Of a stretch of DNA of 64,000 nt, positions 16,915-24,625 are shown piece after piece. Position 1 is the first letter of the stretch, and each line of letters opens with the position of its first letter. Location: positions 221,106 to 285,105 of the forward strand of contig NZ_LYPC01000010.1 of NCBI RefSeq assembly GCF_001700435.1, in the 5' to 3' direction. The DNA is from Paenibacillus pectinilyticus. Its GTDB lineage: Bacteria > Bacillota > Bacilli > Paenibacillales > NBRC-103111. Made by a program: the position numbers and the translations under genes. Under the pieces are notes generated by a model that worked only from the letters and a program-made list of their open reading frames with translations, made no database searches and had not been told where the DNA came from.

Positions 16915-17463
16915 CTAAAACAACTTTTTACCTAGTACATGGTCAATCGGGATGAACCCAATCACACGGCTATCCATGCTGTTATTCCGATTATCCCCCA
17001 TCACGAAAATATGATCGGCGGGAACGGTCCACTTTTTGTTGCCATTCGCTCGCATTTCTTCGTTAATGTAGGTCTCATTTAACAGTTCCCCGTTGCGATA
17101 CATCTGATTATCCTTCAGCTCAAGTTGATCGCCTGGTTTGCCAATCACTCGCTTAATCCATACATGCTTATCATCGCCGCGGACGAATAAGCTAAGTAAG
17201 GGGCTGTCCATCAAATCATTTTTAAACGTACGCTTCAGGTCAACCCTAGAGTCGATAATGACAATATCTTCGTAGTTGGGTTCGTAATGAAAAGTATGCG
17301 AAAGCTTGGATACATACACACGTTGACTGTCGTGTAACGTCGGATCCATCGAATGTCCGCTAACTCGCGTCGATTGGAACACGAATACGCCGAGAAACAC
17401 GACGATAACAAAGGAAATCGCGATGGAACCAAACCAGCTCCATATCTGTTTGACTACATTCAA
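16915..17463 (-). CDS. lepB: type I signal peptidase
   Basis: 182 residues, the size of the Gram-positive SipS class. One N-terminal membrane anchor (about 12-32) precedes box B VSGHSMDPTL with the catalytic Ser, box D HVWIKRVIGKPGD with the catalytic Lys, and box E VMGDNRNNSMDSR. It cleaves signal peptides from secreted preproteins on the outer face of the membrane. Start is TTG with GGGAG 9 bases upstream. It follows liaR by 20 bases and shares the terminator, so it may be transcribed with liaFSR, linking export capacity to the envelope-stress response. Confidence 0.95.
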   Translation of the reverse strand: MNVVKQIWSWFGSIAISFVIVVFLGVFVFQSTRVSGHSMDPTLHDSQRVYVSKLSHTFHYEPNYEDIVIIDSRVDLKRTFKNDLMDSPLLSLFVRGDDKHVWIKRVIGKPGDQLELKDNQMYRNGELLNETYINEEMRANGNKKWTVPADHIFVMGDNRNNSMDSRVIGFIPIDHVLGKKLF

Positions 17464-17482
17464 TTCGTATCGCTCCCTCGTG

Positions 17483-18130
17483 TTATTCCGCTAGTCCATG
17501 CTTGAAGGCATAAATCGCCGCTTGTGTGCGATCTTCTACACCAAGCTTAGCTAGTACGTTGGTGACATGGAATTTCACCGTCTTTACACCAATGAATAAA
17601 TCATCTGCCAGTTCTTGATTGGATTTGCCCTTGGCGATCAGGCGAAGTACTTCCATTTCACGATCGGTCAATTCTTCATGCGGTTCCGCAGCCGGCTTCG
17701 GTTGACGGAAACGATTCATAATCTTGGAAGCAACCTGCGATTCCAGAATCGACTGTCCTTTGGCCGCGGCTCTAATCGCTTGGGCGATTTCGGAAGCGCG
17801 CGAGGTTTTCAACAAATAGCTGAAAGCCCCCGCTTCAATCACTGGATACATTTTCTCATCATCTAAGAAGCTCGTCAACACAATGACTTTGCACTCCGGA
17901 TATAATTGCAGCAATCTTCTGGTTGTTTCGATACCGTCCATACCTTCCATCACTAAATCCATCAGTACAACATCAGGACGGTACTCTTGTGCTAGTCGAA
18001 TGCCATCTTGTCCATTGCTAGCCTCACCAACAACCTCAATCCCATCCTCGGTTCCCAGTACAGCCGCAAGTCCAATCCGCACCATTTCATGATCATCAAC
18101 GAGTAGTACTTTAATCAAGGTGTCATCCAT
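17483..18130 (-). CDS. liaR: LiaR/VraR-type NarL-family response regulator
   Basis: 215 residues. Receiver domain (about 1-125) with phospho-acceptor Asp in RPDVVLMDLVMEGMDG and switch residues VLTSF/YLLK; C-terminal LuxR helix-turn-helix LTDREMEVLRLIAKGKSNQELADDLFIGVKTVKFHV (described by its start and end here). LiaR activates envelope-stress genes after cell-wall antibiotics. ATG 18130 has AGGGAG 6 bases before it. It stands directly after liaS (27 bases) in a liaF-liaS-liaR array, the conserved Bacillota order. Confidence 0.93.
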   Translation of the reverse strand: MDDTLIKVLLVDDHEMVRIGLAAVLGTEDGIEVVGEASNGQDGIRLAQEYRPDVVLMDLVMEGMDGIETTRRLLQLYPECKVIVLTSFLDDEKMYPVIEAGAFSYLLKTSRASEIAQAIRAAAKGQSILESQVASKIMNRFRQPKPAAEPHEELTDREMEVLRLIAKGKSNQELADDLFIGVKTVKFHVTNVLAKLGVEDRTQAAIYAFKHGLAE

Positions 18131-18156
18131 TCGCTTCTCCCTCTCTATGTACAAAG

Positions 18157-19224
18157 CTAATTCTCGATCACGGCAGGATCGCTTGCTAATAATATAGGTA
18201 CACGAATCTCAATGCGAGTTCCTCGATCAGGTGCCGTTATGATATCGACCGATCCGCCAATTTCATTCACACGTTCCTTCATAGACACGATCCCGTACGA
18301 AGTCAGCTTCTTCGCATCTAACTGGAATCCGACGCCATCATCGCGGATGACCAGTCGAACACCATCAGAACGGTGCAGCAGCTTCACTTCCAGCTTATTC
18401 GCCTTGGAATGGCGCAGCGCGTTAGACAGTGCTTCTTGCACGATACGGAATAAGTGATCTTCAATCCCTTTATTCAAACGGACCTCTTCGTCCATATCCC
18501 ACGAGATCGCCATGGGCACCTTCGCTGCAAGCTCCTTCAATAGCTCAACCAGTCCTTCGGACAATCGTTTTCCTTCCAAATGAATCGGTCGTAGGTGCAG
18601 CAGCAACGCTCTCATTTCCGATTGCGCCACAGACGCCATCTCTTCAATCAGATGAATTTGACGCTTCGCTTTCTCAAAATCCTTATCCAGCGTCCGGCCA
18701 ACGGCAGTTGCCGTCATCGAAATCGCAAATAATTGCTGACTCACCGCATCATGCAATTCACGTGCCAAACGCTGACGCTCTTCAATGACAGCAGAAAGCT
18801 TCGCTTTCTCTGTAAGCTCAGCGTTATGGTTGGATAACCGTTGGAGTGAGGTCACTTGCTCCTCCCACCGTTTCATAATACGGCCAAGCTGCTCGCCGAG
18901 GCGTCCGATCTCATCTTCCCCATTTTCCAAACTGCCGCGGGCGAACGTCCCTTTTTCTAATAAAATCATCGTCTCCATCATCGGCTCAAGCCTACGAGTT
19001 ACCCTAGAGCTGTTCCAATAGCCGAACACAGCGCCGATACCACCCAAGATCAATATGGCCATGAATGAAAATTTGACACCCTCCTGCCAACTGCTGAAGG
19101 CATCAATCATATGTCTGGAGTTTAAAAAGTAAATGATTGCCCCGAAGACAGCGAAGCTATAGAGGATCGCTTCCCCCATGCTTCGCCATATCATATTCGT
19201 TAATCGTCGTTTATAGCCGTCCAC
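18157..19224 (-). CDS. liaS: LiaS/VraS-type sensor histidine kinase
   Basis: 355 residues. Two membrane helices (about 15-35 and 50-72) with only a short extracytoplasmic loop, a HAMP-like linker (SRVTRRLEPMMETM), then HisKA_3 with ERQRLARELHDAVSQQLF carrying the phosphorylated His, and a HATPase_c domain (VQEALSNALRHSKA, RDDGVGFQ, SMKERVNEIGG). This intramembrane-sensing layout is typical of LiaS, which responds to lipid-II-cycle interference and is inhibited by LiaF. GTG start with GGGGG 11 bases upstream. Confidence 0.93.
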   Translation of the reverse strand: MDGYKRRLTNMIWRSMGEAILYSFAVFGAIIYFLNSRHMIDAFSSWQEGVKFSFMAILILGGIGAVFGYWNSSRVTRRLEPMMETMILLEKGTFARGSLENGEDEIGRLGEQLGRIMKRWEEQVTSLQRLSNHNAELTEKAKLSAVIEERQRLARELHDAVSQQLFAISMTATAVGRTLDKDFEKAKRQIHLIEEMASVAQSEMRALLLHLRPIHLEGKRLSEGLVELLKELAAKVPMAISWDMDEEVRLNKGIEDHLFRIVQEALSNALRHSKANKLEVKLLHRSDGVRLVIRDDGVGFQLDAKKLTSYGIVSMKERVNEIGGSVDIITAPDRGTRIEIRVPILLASDPAVIEN

Positions 19225-19245
19225 TTGGTGATGAACCCCCAGTCG

Positions 19246-19908
19246 TTACAATACTTTGACCTTGATATCTCCTACGATAAAAGAGAGTATGAGTTTCACC
19301 CGATGGTCGCCATGCTGATAATTCTCCGATTGCCACACGACTTTGTTCATCACGCCAGACTCTCGTTCTTCAGCAATATGAAGCTGTCCAAACATGACGG
19401 ACGACGTCACGGATACACCGATATCATCAGGTACTTTTATATCAATATCCCCCACAATGCCTTGCAGGATGACTGTTGTTTCCTTTTGTTCTAGAATGGC
19501 CAGCGAGAGATCAATATAGGTTTCTCCCACCATGTACCATGTCGAGGTATTCCGCAGAATCCAAGGCTCACGGCCGAGGCGAACACTATCAACAATCTTT
19601 TGTTTTTGAATATATGTGTCATCTTTATGGATCTGTTTCGACCGAATGAAGAATAAACCTAGTGAAATCAGAACAACCGCTACCACGATGGTAATATGAT
19701 CCCCAAATAAGATGACAGCGCCAACTCCCATTAGCACATATCCCTTGCGCTCCTTACGTGAACGAACACGATGAATGCCCAGCAGAATAAGGATGACCGC
19801 GAGAATGGGAAAAAAGCCAATGGTATGATCCAGAAGCAAAAAAACACCGGCTCCTATCAGCACAAGGGCTGTATTCCGGCTGCGGTTATTTTTCGTGTCT
19901 TCTCCCAT
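19246..19908 (-). CDS. liaF: LiaF-type inhibitor of the Lia system
   Basis: About 220 residues. Four short hydrophobic segments in the N-terminal half (ALVLIGAGVFLLLDH, FFPILAVILILLGIH, GYVLMGVGAVILFGD, ITIVVAVVLISLGLFF) and a C-terminal beta-rich cytoplasmic domain ending with FIVGDIKVKV, the DUF2154-type domain of LiaF. LiaF holds LiaS off in unstressed cells. ATG 19908 chosen since AGGAGGTG is 5 bases upstream; the longer frame to 20007 runs into a large hairpin. First gene of liaFSR, 22 bases before liaS. Confidence 0.9.
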   Translation of the reverse strand: MGEDTKNNRSRNTALVLIGAGVFLLLDHTIGFFPILAVILILLGIHRVRSRKERKGYVLMGVGAVILFGDHITIVVAVVLISLGLFFIRSKQIHKDDTYIQKQKIVDSVRLGREPWILRNTSTWYMVGETYIDLSLAILEQKETTVILQGIVGDIDIKVPDDIGVSVTSSVMFGQLHIAEERESGVMNKVVWQSENYQHGDHRVKLILSFIVGDIKVKVL

Positions 19909-19976
19909 CGATGCACCTCCTCTGGCTGCCATTTGTCTTTCGTTCATACGATTCCTAGCATACCACAAGAATGGAC

Positions 19977-20028
19977 GACCTCCAAGATGCAAATCCTTGT
20001 CCCGCAAGGGTTTGCTATCGTGGAGGTC
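19977..20028. other. large imperfect stem-loop between the pspA-like gene and liaF
   Basis: Arms GACCTCC-aa-GAT-GCAAA-t-CCTTG and its near-complement (ending GGAGGTC) pair over about 20 bp with small internal bulges and a GTCCCG loop. On the minus strand there is no T tract after it, so it is not a standard terminator; it might attenuate readthrough or stabilise the 3' end of the pspA-like mRNA. Confidence 0.6.
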
Positions 20029-20047
20029 ACAAGTACAGCGTAAACGA

Positions 20048-20725
20048 CTACTTCTTATCGCGCGGGTCTCGCTCCTCGCGGCTGCTTTGCTCGTGCTGCC
20101 AGTCGTGCTGCAGCTTGCTGCGCAGCGCGCGCAGCTCCTGCTGAAGGTTGCCTCCGGCTTCCTTCAGCGTCTCCTTCGACAGGCGGCCCGCGATGCGGAG
20201 CCCCTGCAGAGCTTCCCGGCCAAGCTCGCGGCCGGTGACCTCCAGCTCGCGCCAGGTGTCGCGAGCATCAGCACCGTGCAGCCCGCCACGCGGCGGCTGC
20301 ACATCCTCGGCTACGTGCCCGGAACGCAGCCGGTGCAGTTGATCAGCGAGTGCCAGGCACGTGTCCTGGCAGATCGCGTACTGCGTGCGGTAGTGCTCGC
20401 ACGCGGCTTCCTCGCGCAGCTTCTCTTCCAGCGCCAGCCGCGCGAGATCCTCTTCGCCCGCTCGCATCGCGAGCTCGGCTTGCTCGGCGCGCAGCTGCGC
20501 CATCTCTTCGGCGCGCGCGATGTGGCCGCGCAGTGCAATGGCCGTCTCAAGCGCTTCATCGTAACGCGCCTCGACCTTCGCTATCGTGGTACTGTCAGGA
20601 GCACCCGCTCTCGTCTTACCGATGGCTTCCTGCCAGACGGTTTCGGCCATTTTGCCAATCCGATCAAATATATGGTTAAGATCCTGCTCTCGATTCTTCG
20701 TCATATTCCTTCGCCCCTCATCCAT
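20048..20725 (-). CDS. PspA/IM30-family (LiaH-like) coiled-coil protein
   Basis: 225 residues, nearly all predicted alpha-helix rich in Ala, Arg, Glu, Leu and Gln. The segment AELAMRAGEEDLARLALEEKLREE matches the PspA/IM30 core (usually ...A.xxGREDLAREAL..), and total length fits the family. LiaH/PspA proteins form ring- or rod-like oligomers that protect the stressed membrane, and liaH is the main target of LiaR in Bacillus; the gene sits immediately upstream of liaF on the same strand. The coding region is much richer in G and C than its neighbours, which opens spurious frames on the other strand. AGGAG lies 8 bases upstream of ATG 20725. Divergence from canonical PspA makes the exact role uncertain. 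Confidence 0.75.
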   Translation of the reverse strand: MDEGRRNMTKNREQDLNHIFDRIGKMAETVWQEAIGKTRAGAPDSTTIAKVEARYDEALETAIALRGHIARAEEMAQLRAEQAELAMRAGEEDLARLALEEKLREEAACEHYRTQYAICQDTCLALADQLHRLRSGHVAEDVQPPRGGLHGADARDTWRELEVTGRELGREALQGLRIAGRLSKETLKEAGGNLQQELRALRSKLQHDWQHEQSSREERDPRDKK

Positions 20726-20867
20726 TCTTCATACTCCTATTTTAACGCAATTCTAGGATGCTCAAAACCGACTCCCGACTGTTTTGAACCTAGACCTAAG
20801 TCCAGTTCATGAGGCTTCGCCCATATTTTGGTCGTTGTCCAAGCCTAGCTGCAGTGATAAACTATTT

Positions 20868-20997
20868 GGAGCCGAGTCTGGTGCCACAAAAAGCACTAGT
20901 ACGGGGGACGATTTACTTGGGGTGAATATTTGCTTCGGCTTGGAGCAGACTAGGGAGAACCTTCTTCCCGAACCCGTCAACTAACCTCGGAGGCGCA
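20868..20997 (+). promoter_or_regulatory. ydaO-yuaA-type c-di-AMP riboswitch
   Basis: Conserved elements appear in order: P1 5' arm CCGAG (about 20872), ACGGGGGACGA, TTGGGGTGAAT, AGGGAGAACC, and the hallmark 3' end CCCGAACCCGTCAACTAACC followed by CTCGG, which pairs with the P1 5' arm. It stands right before a secreted stalk/3D-domain protein. Known family behaviour is to turn off expression when c-di-AMP is high and often controls wall-remodelling and K+ genes. No clear terminator follows, so control may be via the downstream sequence up to 21016. Confidence 0.85.
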
Positions 20998-21016
20998 AAT
21001 GAAGGAGGATTACCAA

Positions 21017-21808
21017 TTGAATAAGCTTACTAAAGGGTTAACTAGCCTTGCTGTATCACTGACAGTATTGGCAGGAGGCTTTCTTTCCCCATTTTCAGCT
21101 CATGCAGCTGGCATGGAAGTGAAAGTGCAAGTCAACGACAGTCTGATTCATTTCCCGGATGCACAGCCATTTCTGGATGGCAACCACAGCACCCAAGTTC
21201 CACTTCGGTTCGTTACTGAGAAGTTGGGCTACACGGTGGATTGGCAAAAACAAGGAAATCAAATTAAGGTTACATTAACCAACGACCAACATACGATCTC
21301 CTTACTTTCTGGGCAAAAAGAAGCTAGCATTGATAATGCGCCTGTCCAATTGGACACGGCTTCTCAATATCAGAATGGACGCGTGTATGTGCCGCTGCGT
21401 TTTCTCTCAACGGCTGCAGGAATCCCTGTACAATGGGATGCAAGCAGTAATCTAGCTATTCTAAATAAAGATGGCCAACGGCATATGCCAGATTATCAAG
21501 TGTTCGAATCTACCGCTTATTCAGCAGATCCTTCCGAAAATGGTGGCTATGGCGCTATCGATTACATGGGTAACCCCTTGGCAATGGGAACAGTTGCTGT
21601 AGATCCATCCGTCATTCCTCTTGGTTCAAAGCTCTACATTGAAGGATATTCCTTCGATGGACTTCCACAAGGCGGCATGTACGTCTATGCAACGGATACA
21701 GGTGGTTCCATTAAAGGAAACCGTTTGGACATCTTTATCCCAGGATCCAAGAAATCCTTGCAAAGCTTCGGTATTCAAAAGATTAAAGTGTACAATATTT
21801 CAAATTAA
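21017..21808 (+). CDS. secreted stalk-domain plus 3D-domain protein (putative wall-active enzyme)
   Basis: 263 residues from TTG 21017. Signal peptide with KLTKGLTSLAVSLTVLAGGFL and cleavage after HAA. Then a copper-amine-oxidase-like N-terminal (stalk) domain, about 30-150, with VPLRFVTEKLGYTVDW and VPLRFLSTAAGIPVQWD repeats. A C-terminal 3D domain follows (about 160-263): ESTAYSADPSENGG, PLGSKLYIEGY, and ATDTGGSIKGNRLDIF with the three Asp residues that name the family. 3D domains are lytic-transglycosylase-like (MltA/RpfB-type). TTG 21017 has a near-perfect GAAGGAGG at 8 bases; the ATG at 20999 would rely on a GGAGG that belongs to the riboswitch. c-di-AMP control is expected. Confidence 0.88.
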   Translation: MNKLTKGLTSLAVSLTVLAGGFLSPFSAHAAGMEVKVQVNDSLIHFPDAQPFLDGNHSTQVPLRFVTEKLGYTVDWQKQGNQIKVTLTNDQHTISLLSGQKEASIDNAPVQLDTASQYQNGRVYVPLRFLSTAAGIPVQWDASSNLAILNKDGQRHMPDYQVFESTAYSADPSENGGYGAIDYMGNPLAMGTVAVDPSVIPLGSKLYIEGYSFDGLPQGGMYVYATDTGGSIKGNRLDIFIPGSKKSLQSFGIQKIKVYNISN

Positions 21809-21815
21809 TGATGAC

Positions 21816-21858
21816 GAAAAAGCTGATTTCGAGATTGCTCTCGAGCTCAGCTTTTTTG
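21816..21858 (+). terminator. terminator of the 3D-domain gene
   Basis: AAAAAGCTGA ... CGAG/CTCG ... TCAGCTTTTTTG hairpin just past the stop. Confidence 0.85.
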
Positions 21859-21973
21859 TTATAACCAGGCTCTTCTCCTCTCAAATAGGGCATTCGTCCA
21901 ATCAACGAATATCACGGTATCATATGCTGTATAGTGTTTAACCCACAACAATTTGAAACCCGGAGGGGATACT

Positions 21974-22078
21974 ATGTCATATGTAGATAATTGTGGAACG
22001 CCAGGATACGGAAATTCTGCAGGCGTTATTCTTGTTCTTTATGTGCTGCTTGTCATCATTCTTGCTACTTTCTACTAG
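21974..22078 (+). CDS. YjcZ-family sporulation mini-protein
   Basis: 34 residues: hydrophilic Gly/Asn/Cys-containing head (DNCGTPGYGNSAG) and one hydrophobic helix (VILVLYVLLVIILATFY) that should span a membrane. This is the YjcZ/YhjA pattern of tiny proteins made during sporulation in Bacillus; function unknown. GGAGGGG lies 5 bases before the ATG. A second member is at 37770. Confidence 0.85.
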   Translation: MSYVDNCGTPGYGNSAGVILVLYVLLVIILATFY

Positions 22079-22140
22079 ACCTTATCCCGATTATCGTTCG
22101 AATATACTCGTATTCGCAGGCTAGATATCAAATTACACAA

Positions 22141-22178
22141 AATAAGACCGCATCCTCTCAGGAGGGTACGGTCTTATT
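22141..22178 (+). terminator. hairpin after the YjcZ gene
   Basis: AATAAGACCG-cat-CCTC-tca-GAGG-gta-CGGTCTTATT, a strong stem with only a weak T tail (TTATTGTTC). Confidence 0.6.
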
Positions 22179-22200
22179 GTTCATGAGCACCCTATTTAGA

Positions 22201-22270
22201 ATAAGCATTCTAAACTTGCTTATTCATTCAAAGAGGATGACTATTCCCAACATAAGCCCACCGTATGTGC
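22201..22270. repeat. dispersed intergenic repeat, copy 3
   Basis: ATAAGCATTCTAAACTTGCTTAT at the left end and ATAAGCCCAC at offset 51 (22252), the same spacing as in the copies at 1391 and 1504. Confidence 0.5.
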
Positions 22271-22557
22271 TTTTCAGACTAACTTAGCAGCATTCCGAGC
22301 AAATCTCCCATACATAAACACCCTTAGCTTGCTTAAACATTCATTACAGCTGGCAATCAAGTGAATAAGCAATTTCAGCTGCCTTATCTGCTTGACGAAC
22401 CAAGCCTATCAGCCCAAATGTTAGGATAGGATCCATCCCCTCAGCGGATGCACCGTCTCATGGAGCAGCAGCTCCGACTCGGCGGCATAGAACGCTGTCT
22501 ACGCTTCGCTCCAGCCAAAGCGCTCCGCCAGGAAGGACCTACATGTTTTATAAAAAA

Positions 22558-23250
22558 TTACATAAAATCAACGCCGCTTGTTCGCTGCATCAAAATTTGC
22601 TCGAGTACGCCTCCGATATGAGCGCCCGCTTCCATAGGCGGTGTACCGCCTCGATGGATATTCGAAATAACCAAGCGATCCGCATCCGTCCTCCCCGTTC
22701 TTGGCTTATAACACATATAAGCACTTAATGACTCCGCAGTCATGAGGCCTGGTCTTTCACCAATGAGCAACACCAGACATTCTGGATTCAACAAGTCACC
22801 TATCGCATCCATGCATCCGACACGTCCCCGATTCACGTAAAACGTCGTTCCCGCTGTTAATCCGCGAAGCCGTAAGGAATCCCGTAATGCCGGATACAAG
22901 TCCCGCAGATTGGCTTCAATACTGCTGGCACTCAACCCATCGGAAATGACAATTTGCACCTGGGGTGACGGCTGACAATTAGCCTTAATCTCCTCCTTAC
23001 TCGCTTGCGTTAGAGCTCTTCCTAAGTACGGACGTTTCAGATACATATCTTTGTCGGTTGCACAGCTCTCTACGACGAACCATCCCATCTCCGCAAGGAA
23101 TGCCTCACTCACTTCCTGCTGTACAGCGTCCACTGCGCTCGCATGGTCCCATCTCAATTTCAGCAGTTCATGCGTGAGCGGACGTGTCCCTGATCTGGAA
23201 ACACCAATGCGTGCGGGGGTCGTTGCTTTCATTCTATCAAGCTCATCCAT
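22558..23250 (-). CDS. eutC: ethanolamine ammonia-lyase small subunit
   Basis: 230 residues. Family segments are easy to follow: TPARIGVSRSGTRPLT near the N-terminus, WDHASAVDAV, VQIVISDGLSA, VNRGRVGCMDAIGDLL, LIGERPGL and NIHRGGTPPMEAGAHIG. EutC binds adenosylcobalamin together with EutB and completes the lyase that turns ethanolamine into acetaldehyde and ammonia. ATG 23250 has AAGGAGG 8 bases upstream and overlaps the eutB end by 8 bases, so translation is coupled. Last gene of eutA-eutB-eutC. Confidence 0.95.
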   Translation of the reverse strand: MDELDRMKATTPARIGVSRSGTRPLTHELLKLRWDHASAVDAVQQEVSEAFLAEMGWFVVESCATDKDMYLKRPYLGRALTQASKEEIKANCQPSPQVQIVISDGLSASSIEANLRDLYPALRDSLRLRGLTAGTTFYVNRGRVGCMDAIGDLLNPECLVLLIGERPGLMTAESLSAYMCYKPRTGRTDADRLVISNIHRGGTPPMEAGAHIGGVLEQILMQRTSGVDFM

Positions 23251-24625
23251 CCTTGCGACCTCCTTGCACAAAAAGCGTTGGATCTCCAGCCAGCGGGGAT
23301 AAGGTGCCATTGACCCATATGCCCCTCTCTTGCAGCCAATCGCGGAAAGCAGGCGCAGGCGTACGCCCGAACAATTCTCGTATTGTGGCGATATCATGAT
23401 AGCTCAGCGATTGATAATTCAGCATACAATCATCCGCCATCGGTACACCGATCAGGAAATTCACACCCGCGGTGGCGAGCATGACGGCTAGAGAATCCAT
23501 ATCATTTTGATCGGCATTCATATGATTCGTATAGCACACATCAACCCCCATTGGGAGACCATGCATTTTGCCCATAAAATGATCCTCAAGCCCCGCCCGT
23601 ATGACCTGCTTGCTGTTGTACAAATACTCAGGTCCGATGAAGCCAACGACCGTGTTCACGAGAAAAGGCTTATACACCCTAGCCAAACCGTAGCATCTCG
23701 CCTCAAGTGTCACTTGGTCGATCCCGTGATGAGTATCCGAGGAGAGCTCTGAGCCTTGCCCCGTCTCAAAATACCACCGATGCGGCCCCTGCGCGCTTCC
23801 CTCGCTATTAATCAAGTCGTTGGCTTCGTCCAACAGCCGTTTGTCGATACCGAAAGCACGATTGCCCTTCTCCGTCCCAGCCAAACTTTGGAAAATCAGA
23901 TCTGCTCTCGCCCCTTGCTTGATTGCCTCCATTTGTGTTGTCACATGCGCCAAGACGCAGTTCTGTGTAGGAATCTGCCAGACATCCATGACTTCCTTAG
24001 CAGCTTCCAGCAAGGCTTTGGTCGTATACGCGTTGTCTGTCACGGGATTAATCCCGATGACGGCATCACCGATGCCATAACTTAACGCCTCGTAGAGTGA
24101 AGCCCGCATCCCCTCCAGCGAGTCCGTCGGATGATTCGGCTGGGCCCTGCTGCTTAACGTACCTTTGTGACCAATCTCCGTATTGCACCGCGTTCGAACC
24201 TCAATACGTGAGGCCGCCTGGATGAGATCCAGGTTCGTCATCATTTTCGCAACAGCCGCAATCATCTCGCTCGTAAGCCCCTTCGATATACGCAGGAGCT
24301 CATCTCCCGTTGTTTCCGTCCGTAAGATGTACTCTCGAAGCTCTGATACTGACCACCCACTCATCGGTCCATAAACGGCCTCATCTATGCTGTCCTCGAT
24401 GATTCTTGATACCTCATCTTCCTCGGGAGGCAGCAAAGGATGATTTCGGATATCAGAGAGCAGGAGATCTGCGAGCACGGCTTTAGCAGCGATTCTTTCT
24501 TTGAGATCAGACGCACCGATACCTGCTAAATCATCACCAGAGCGCTCCTCATTCGCTTTGCCGAACACTTCTTTCAAATGACCAAATGAATAAACACGGC
24601 CGCCAATCGACGTTTTCAATTTCAT
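23243..24625 (-). CDS. eutB: ethanolamine ammonia-lyase large subunit
   Basis: 460 residues, full length TIM-barrel catalytic subunit. Landmarks: VYSFGHLKEVFGKANEE at the start, MMTNLDLIQAA, HPTDSLEGM, GIGDAVIGINPVTDN, FIGPEYLYNS, MGVDVCYTNHMNADQND and LSYHDIATIRE near the end. With EutC and adenosyl-B12 it deaminates ethanolamine by radical chemistry. Overlaps eutA by 4 bases (ATGA) and eutC by 8. No bacterial-microcompartment shell genes or EutE/EutG partners are near, so acetaldehyde must be handled by enzymes elsewhere; nitrogen supply may be the main benefit. Confidence 0.96.
   Translation of the reverse strand: MKLKTSIGGRVYSFGHLKEVFGKANEERSGDDLAGIGASDLKERIAAKAVLADLLLSDIRNHPLLPPEEDEVSRIIEDSIDEAVYGPMSGWSVSELREYILRTETTGDELLRISKGLTSEMIAAVAKMMTNLDLIQAASRIEVRTRCNTEIGHKGTLSSRAQPNHPTDSLEGMRASLYEALSYGIGDAVIGINPVTDNAYTTKALLEAAKEVMDVWQIPTQNCVLAHVTTQMEAIKQGARADLIFQSLAGTEKGNRAFGIDKRLLDEANDLINSEGSAQGPHRWYFETGQGSELSSDTHHGIDQVTLEARCYGLARVYKPFLVNTVVGFIGPEYLYNSKQVIRAGLEDHFMGKMHGLPMGVDVCYTNHMNADQNDMDSLAVMLATAGVNFLIGVPMADDCMLNYQSLSYHDIATIRELFGRTPAPAFRDWLQERGIWVNGTLSPLAGDPTLFVQGGRKDG

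Larger units (their letters stand above)
22079..22557. other. intergenic region, 479 bp
   Basis: No gene supported. Contains the hairpin at 22141-22178 and one clear (22201-22270) plus one or two weaker (about 22324 and 22363) copies of the dispersed repeat also seen at 1391-1573. The GC-rich remainder (22430-22550) shows short inverted repeats (GGAGCAGCAGCTCC) but no T tract that would make a clear eutC terminator. Confidence 0.55.

Noticed and set aside
19895..20812. Long plus-strand frame (305 residues) opposite the pspA-like gene
   Set aside because: It exists because the GC-rich opposite strand has few stops; the translation is Arg/Leu/Ala-rich low complexity with no motif, and the minus frame has a family match and ribosome binding site.
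20989..21001. GGAGG at 20989 as ribosome binding site for an ATG at 20999
   Set aside because: It is part of the conserved riboswitch 3' element; the TTG at 21017 has an independent, stronger site.
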